Below are positions 22,127-25,585 of a stretch of DNA of 25,585 nt, piece after piece. The translations under genes were made by a program, and so were the position numbers. This DNA comes from PNAI01 sp964575715 (lineage in GTDB: Bacteria > Pseudomonadota > Alphaproteobacteria > Rhizobiales > Xanthobacteraceae). The DNA lies in NCBI GenBank assembly GCA_964575715.1, contig CAZNSG010000188.1:1-25585 (forward strand), in the 5' to 3' direction. The notes beneath the pieces were generated by a model that was given only the letters and a program-made list of their open reading frames with translations, was not told the DNA's origin and searched no databases. Within the stretch, counting starts at the first letter, position 1, and each line of letters begins with the position of its first letter.

Positions 22127-23317
22127 ATGATGAGTGTTGCTCTGCCTGCTTTGCCTGCAGCGCCCGCTATGGCGCCGGCACCCATTCGCGTCATGGTGGT
22201 GGACGATGCCGTCATCATGCGTAGCCTGGTTGCGCGCTGGGTGACGGAGGTACCCGATCTGGAATTTGTGGCCGCGTTACGGAACGGCCGTGAAGCGATC
22301 AACGCGCTCGATCAGATCAATCCCGATGTCGTCGTGCTCGACATCGACATGCCTGGGCTCGATGGTATTTCGACTTTGCCGCTATTGCTCGAGAAGAAGC
22401 GTGATCTCGTCGTCATTATGGTTTCGACGCTCACTCGCCATAATGCAGAGGTCAGCCTAAGAGCGCTATCGCTTGGTGCCGCTGACTATATCACCAAGCC
22501 TGAGACCGAGGGTGGAATCATAACATCGGCTGGTTTCCAGCGGGAATTGATCGAGAAAATCCGCGCACTAGGCAGACCGCGCTCGCGGCGCATGGCGCCG
22601 GGTGTACCTCATCACAAACTGCCATTATCCCGGGCTAATGTTGCCAATGGCATGCCGACGCGCGGCAAGAGTTGGATGACGTCCAATGGCGTTGCGCAAG
22701 CAGGCGGGATGCTCCGGCCGTTTTCAACCGTGACCCCGCAGGTGCTGCTGATCGGCGCCTCAACCGGCGGGCCGCAGGCGCTCATTTCGGTCCTGCCAAA
22801 ACTGCAAGCGGTGACCGAGTGCGCGCCGGTGCTGATCACGCAGCATATGCCACCCACGTTCACCATTATTCTTGCCGATCATCTTGCGCGGGCGACCGGA
22901 CGGCCGGTGCATGAGGCCGTGAACGGCGAACCGATCCTAACCGGCGCGGTTTATTTGGCGCCGGACGGGCGGCACATGCGGGTCGTCCGCCGCGGTGGCG
23001 CCGCGGTGATCATGCTCGACGACGGACCGCCGATCAATTACTGCAAACCGGCGGTCGATCCATTGTTTTCCTCGGCAGCGGAAGTCTGGGGTGCCTGGAA
23101 TCTGGCGTTGGTGATGACCGGTATGGGCAGCGACGGCACCCGGGGCGCCGCCGACATTGTGTCCGCCGGCGGCAACGTAATCGCGCAAGACGAGGCAACG
23201 AGCGTGATCTGGGGCATGCCCGGCTCGGTGTTCGAGGCCGGCCTATGCTCGGCTGTGTTGCCACTCGACGAAATCGCGCCTGCCATGGTGCGCTTATTCC
23301 AAGGGGGGCGGCCGTGA
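22127..23317 (+). CDS. cheB: Chemotaxis protein-glutamate methylesterase/deamidase CheB
   Basis: A 396-residue adaptation enzyme that removes methyl groups from chemoreceptor glutamates and deamidates glutamines. The receiver domain starts after an Ala/Pro-rich N-terminal extension of about 18 residues; the phospho-acceptor is Asp72 in VVVLDIDMPG. A long linker (about residues 150-200) joins it to the esterase domain, whose catalytic triad is Ser212 (GASTGGP), His240 (QHMP) and Asp336 (GMGSDG). All three are present. Its TGA overlaps the GTG start of cheR. No chemoreceptor gene or cheD is in the window, so the receptors must be encoded elsewhere. Confidence 0.95.
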   Translation: MMSVALPALPAAPAMAPAPIRVMVVDDAVIMRSLVARWVTEVPDLEFVAALRNGREAINALDQINPDVVVLDIDMPGLDGISTLPLLLEKKRDLVVIMVSTLTRHNAEVSLRALSLGAADYITKPETEGGIITSAGFQRELIEKIRALGRPRSRRMAPGVPHHKLPLSRANVANGMPTRGKSWMTSNGVAQAGGMLRPFSTVTPQVLLIGASTGGPQALISVLPKLQAVTECAPVLITQHMPPTFTIILADHLARATGRPVHEAVNGEPILTGAVYLAPDGRHMRVVRRGGAAVIMLDDGPPINYCKPAVDPLFSSAAEVWGAWNLALVMTGMGSDGTRGAADIVSAGGNVIAQDEATSVIWGMPGSVFEAGLCSAVLPLDEIAPAMVRLFQGGRP

Positions 23318-24204
23318 CTCCGGTTGACTACGACTATTTGCGTAATCTACTCAAATCGCGCTCCGGCCTCGTGTTGGGTGCAGACAAGCATTATCTGGTC
23401 GAAAGCCGGCTGTTGCCGGTCGTGCGCAAGGCGGGTTTGAGCGATCTCGCCGGGCTGGTGCAAAAGCTCAAGAGCGCGGGTGTCGAGTCGCTCATCGTCG
23501 CGGTGGTCGAGGCGATGACGACCAACGAGACGTTCTTCTTTCGCGATAAGATTCCGTTCGACCATCTCCGCGCTACAATCATGCCGACGCTGCTCGTTGC
23601 GCGCGAGCGGGAGCGGCGTATCCGGATCTGGTGCGCGGCTGCTTCCACCGGCCAGGAGCCTTACACGCTCGCCATCTGTCTCAAGGAAATGGGTAAGGTG
23701 CTGGCGGGGTGGCAGGTGGAAATCATTGCCACCGATATCTCAGTGGATGCGCTGGAGAAGGCAAAGTGCGGAATCTACAGCCAGTTCGAGGTGCAACGCG
23801 GCCTGCCGATCATGATGCTGGTGAAATATTTCACGCAGGTCGGCGAACTATGGCAACTTACGCCGGAATTGCGCGCCATGGTGCAGTTTAAGCCTTGCAA
23901 CCTGCTGCAAGACCTCTCGCGGTTGGGCACATTCGACCTCGTGTTCTGCCGCAACGTGTTGATCTATTTCGATCAGCAAACCAAGATCGATGTGCTCAAC
24001 CGCATCGCGCGCGTCGTTGCTCCTGACGGCTTTCTTGCCCTTGGTGCTGCGGAAACCGTGGTGGGCCTGACCGACGCATTCAAACCGATCGCGGACAAGC
24101 GCGGATTCTATGCGCCCAATTTGAGAGACGTGCAGGCCGGCAGCAACGTGATCAATCTTGCCAGCACGCGCGCGGCCATGGCCGGGGCCGGCGGCGGGCG
24201 TTGA
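23314..24204 (+). CDS. cheR: Chemotaxis protein methyltransferase CheR
   Basis: A 296-residue S-adenosylmethionine-dependent enzyme that methylates receptor glutamates, opposing CheB. I chose the GTG at 23314, which overlaps the cheB stop (GTGA) and has a G-rich ribosome-binding stretch (AAGGGGGG) just before it; the ATG at 23245 lies inside cheB and would add an unrelated leader. The all-helical N-terminal domain contains TNETFFFRD (residues 70-78). The methyltransferase domain shows WCAAASTGQEPY from Trp106, ATDIS, and FCRNVLIYF. The C-terminal 25 residues are an Ala/Gly-rich tail. It is the last gene of the operon. Confidence 0.95.
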   Translation: MTPVDYDYLRNLLKSRSGLVLGADKHYLVESRLLPVVRKAGLSDLAGLVQKLKSAGVESLIVAVVEAMTTNETFFFRDKIPFDHLRATIMPTLLVARERERRIRIWCAAASTGQEPYTLAICLKEMGKVLAGWQVEIIATDISVDALEKAKCGIYSQFEVQRGLPIMMLVKYFTQVGELWQLTPELRAMVQFKPCNLLQDLSRLGTFDLVFCRNVLIYFDQQTKIDVLNRIARVVAPDGFLALGAAETVVGLTDAFKPIADKRGFYAPNLRDVQAGSNVINLASTRAAMAGAGGGR

Positions 24205-24249
24205 TTTCTTCGCCTTCGTCGGCAGGCAAGCCGGTGCGGCTGATGACAA

Positions 24250-24275
24250 AAAACCCCGCCTCGCGGCGGGGTTTT
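24250..24275. terminator. Bidirectional rho-independent terminator between cheR and ctrA
   Basis: AAAACCCCGCC (24250-24260) pairs perfectly with GGCGGGGTTTT (24265-24275) around TCGC. A T-run is present on both strands (four on the plus strand, six on the minus strand), so it can end the che operon and the convergent ctrA message. Confidence 0.9.
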
Positions 24276-24300
24276 GCAAAATAGCGGTAGCGGCCAGACG

Positions 24301-25002
24301 CTACGCCGGAATGCGCGCCTCGTCCTCGACCGGCTCGCGCAGAACGTAGCCGCGGCCCCACACCGTCTCGATGTAGTTCTTGCCGTTGCTGGCGTTCGCC
24401 AGCTTCTTGCGCAGCTTGCAGATGAACACGTCGATGATTTTGAGCTCCGGCTCGTCCATGCCGCCATAGAGATGATTTAAAAACATTTCCTTGGTTAGCG
24501 TGGTGCCTTTGCGCAGGGAAAGCAGTTCCAGCATCTGGTATTCTTTTCCGGTCAAGTGCACGCGCGCGCCGGCAACTTCGACAGTCTTTTGATCGAGATT
24601 GACGGTGAGATCGCCGGTGTGGATGACGGACTGCGCGTGGCCCTTGGAGCGGCGCACGATAGCGTGGATGCGCGCGACCAGTTCGTCCTTATGGAATGGC
24701 TTGGTCATGTAGTCGTCGGCGCCGAAGCCGAGACCCTTGACCTTGTCCTCGATGCCGGCCAGCCCGGAGAGGATCAGGATCGGCGTCTTGACCTTGGAGA
24801 CGCGCAAGCTGCGGAGAACCTCGAACCCTGACATGTCCGGCAGGTTCAGATCGAGCAGGATAATGTCGTAGTCGTAGAGTTTGCCGAGATCGACGCCCTC
24901 TTCGCCGAGATCCGTCGTGTAGACGTTAAAGCTCTCGGATTTGAGCATTAGTTCGATCGACTGCGCGGTGGCGCCATCGTCCTCAATCAGCAAGACGCGC
25001 AT
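24301..25002 (-). CDS. ctrA: Cell-cycle response regulator CtrA
   Basis: A 233-residue OmpR/PhoB-type regulator. The receiver domain has Asp8/Asp9, phospho-acceptor Asp51 in IILLDLNLPDMSG and Lys in YMTKPFHKDEL. The DNA-binding winged helix includes HLTGKEYQMLELLSLRKG and ELKIIDVFICKLRKKL, strongly conserved in CtrA. CtrA controls flagellar, chemotaxis, division and envelope genes in alphaproteobacteria, is phosphorylated through CckA-ChpT, and binds TTAA-N7-TTAAC. The chain ends RIPA; in Caulobacter a C-terminal AlaAla pair serves ClpXP degradation, so this end is slightly different. It is divergent from fliI across a 367-base regulatory gap. Confidence 0.97.
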   Translation of the reverse strand: MRVLLIEDDGATAQSIELMLKSESFNVYTTDLGEEGVDLGKLYDYDIILLDLNLPDMSGFEVLRSLRVSKVKTPILILSGLAGIEDKVKGLGFGADDYMTKPFHKDELVARIHAIVRRSKGHAQSVIHTGDLTVNLDQKTVEVAGARVHLTGKEYQMLELLSLRKGTTLTKEMFLNHLYGGMDEPELKIIDVFICKLRKKLANASNGKNYIETVWGRGYVLREPVEDEARIPA

Positions 25003-25092
25003 GCCAGTCCCCTTCTTCGCCGCTGCGGGCTCAAAATTGCTATGCCGCAGAGGCGGCTCGTGGAAACGCCGTGGGACAAACTGATTCGAAAC

Positions 25093-25112
25093 GTTAACCC
25101 CGGATGGTTAAC
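25093..25112 (-). promoter_or_regulatory. GTTAACC palindrome, likely CtrA autoregulatory site
   Basis: GTTAACC (25093-25099) and GGTTAAC (25106-25112) are exact inverted copies six bases apart, so two TTAAC half-sites face each other. On the minus strand one arm reads TTAACCAT, a CtrA half-site form. The spacing differs from the direct TTAA-N7-TTAAC box. It lies about 90 bases upstream of the ctrA start. Confidence 0.55.
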
Positions 25113-25192
25113 AAAACATGATTCCAGGATGCAAGTATCCCATAGGCGAATTCCCCCGAATCGCCTTAAGATATTGCTAGAGAGTGATTTTT

Positions 25193-25198
25193 TTGACA
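25193..25198 (+). promoter_or_regulatory. Possible -35 element for fliI
   Basis: TTGACA is an exact -35 hexamer pointing toward fliI. No good -10 occurs at 16-18 bases (CGCTTT at 17); TACGCT at 15 bases is weak. Kept as a low-confidence candidate. Confidence 0.25.
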
Positions 25199-25307
25199 CG
25201 ACGTTTCTCATGTTACGCTTTAAGATCCGCTTGCAACCGACTCGCTAGACTCACCCCTCCGTCCTGACCGGGGCGGTACGTGCCTTATTCCCAAGGACGG
25301 TGACGCA

Positions 25308-25352
25308 ATGATTAACGATGCGGGTAAATACAGCGTTAAGAGCGCGCGCTGA
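25308..25352 (+). CDS. Possible 14-codon leader peptide ahead of fliI
   Basis: ATG at 25308 opens a short frame, MINDAGKYSVKSAR, closed by TGA at 25350-25352, 17 bases before the fliI start. AAGGA lies ten bases before the ATG. It could couple or tune fliI translation, or be chance. Confidence 0.25.
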   Translation: MINDAGKYSVKSAR

Positions 25353-25369
25353 TCGTTAGGAGATCGCAA

Positions 25370-25585
25370 ATGAAAGCGCTGGCCGAGCAAATCAATGAAC
25401 TCGATGGAGTCGAGGTCTACGGCCGCGTCATGGGCGTGCGAGGGCTGATGGTGGAGGTGGCCGGTCCAATCGACGCCATGTCGGTCGGTGCGAGGGTGAT
25501 GATCGAGACGCCGGCCAAGGCCATTGCCTGTGAGGTGGTGGGTTTTACCGGGAGCAACGCGCTGCTGATGCCGTTCGCGGCGCTC
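25370..25585 (+). CDS. fliI: Flagellum-specific ATPase FliI, N-terminal part (cut by window end)
   Basis: The first 72 codons are present and the frame is open at the right edge. The start at 25370 follows TAGGAG at good spacing. The visible part is the N-terminal beta-barrel domain of FliI: GVEVYGRVMGVRGLMVEVAGP followed by VGARVMIET and CEVVGFTGSNALLMPF (key residues only). FliI is a homologue of the F1-ATPase beta subunit that helps feed flagellar proteins into the type III export gate. The catalytic Walker motifs lie beyond the window. A ctrA-fliI neighbourhood is usual in Rhizobiales and fits CtrA control of flagellar genes. Confidence 0.9.
   Translation, partial: MKALAEQINELDGVEVYGRVMGVRGLMVEVAGPIDAMSVGARVMIETPAKAIACEVVGFTGSNALLMPFAAL

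Larger units (their letters stand above)
25083..25252 (-). promoter_or_regulatory. Cluster of five GANTC methylation sites upstream of ctrA
   Basis: GANTC occurs at 25083, 25120, 25158, 25239 and 25248. CcrM methylates this sequence, and in Caulobacter a GANTC in the ctrA P1 promoter ties transcription to replication-fork passage. Five sites in 170 bases is far above what base composition predicts. Confidence 0.6.

Noticed and set aside
25259..25300. CCGTCCT and AGGACGG inverted repeat 28 bases apart upstream of fliI
   Set aside because: Short arms and a long spacer; such pairs are common by chance and no regulator was matched.

Overview
The window is high-GC, densely packed DNA from an alphaproteobacterium. 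It most likely comes from the order Hyphomicrobiales (Rhizobiales), in or near the Bradyrhizobium / Rhodopseudomonas / Xanthobacteraceae group. The evidence is the master cell-cycle regulator gene ctrA next to fliI, a chpT phosphotransferase gene, an EipA (DUF1134) envelope protein, GANTC clusters upstream of ctrA, and a Bradyrhizobium-type palindromic repeat. No tRNA, rRNA, CRISPR array, transposase or phage gene was seen.

Positions 1-1334 look eroded. They hold an AT-rich junction, the C-terminal tail of a hotdog-fold thioesterase with no front half, a small exported protein of unknown role, two short tandem repeats and what may be the relic of a Tat signal peptide. A haloacid-dehalogenase-type hydrolase gene (1335-2024, minus) closes this part.

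Positions 2224-10867 form one long plus-strand operon: a long-chain acyl-CoA ligase, a complete branched-chain amino acid-type (HAAT) ABC importer (LivG, LivH, LivM, substrate-binding protein, LivF), and a phenylacetate-CoA ligase-like enzyme. Overlapping or near-touching genes suggest uptake of a carboxylic acid followed by CoA activation. Stem-loops sit before and after the binding-protein gene, and a nested palindromic repeat separates the last gene from the rest.

Positions 11025-17588 hold mixed genes: an orphan cpaB (pilus assembly), a small membrane protein, an alpha/beta hydrolase paired with an Ldh2-type dehydrogenase, a membrane-anchored coiled-coil protein with an exact CtrA box upstream, eipA, a YHS-domain protein and cysQ.

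Positions 17719-25585 form a cell-cycle and chemotaxis block. chpT is followed by a compact operon cheA-cheW-cheY-cheB-cheR, then a bidirectional terminator, ctrA on the minus strand, and the first 72 codons of fliI. CheA is a hybrid kinase with its own receiver domain. In the known circuit, ChpT passes phosphate from CckA to CtrA. CtrA-type sites (TTAA-N7-TTAAC or close) occur upstream of cheA and of the coiled-coil gene, and a GTTAACC palindrome with five GANTC sites lies in the ctrA-fliI gap. The window therefore appears to contain a regulator, its phosphotransferase and several plausible targets. No clearly new multi-gene system was found; the most interesting leads are regulatory sites and relics.
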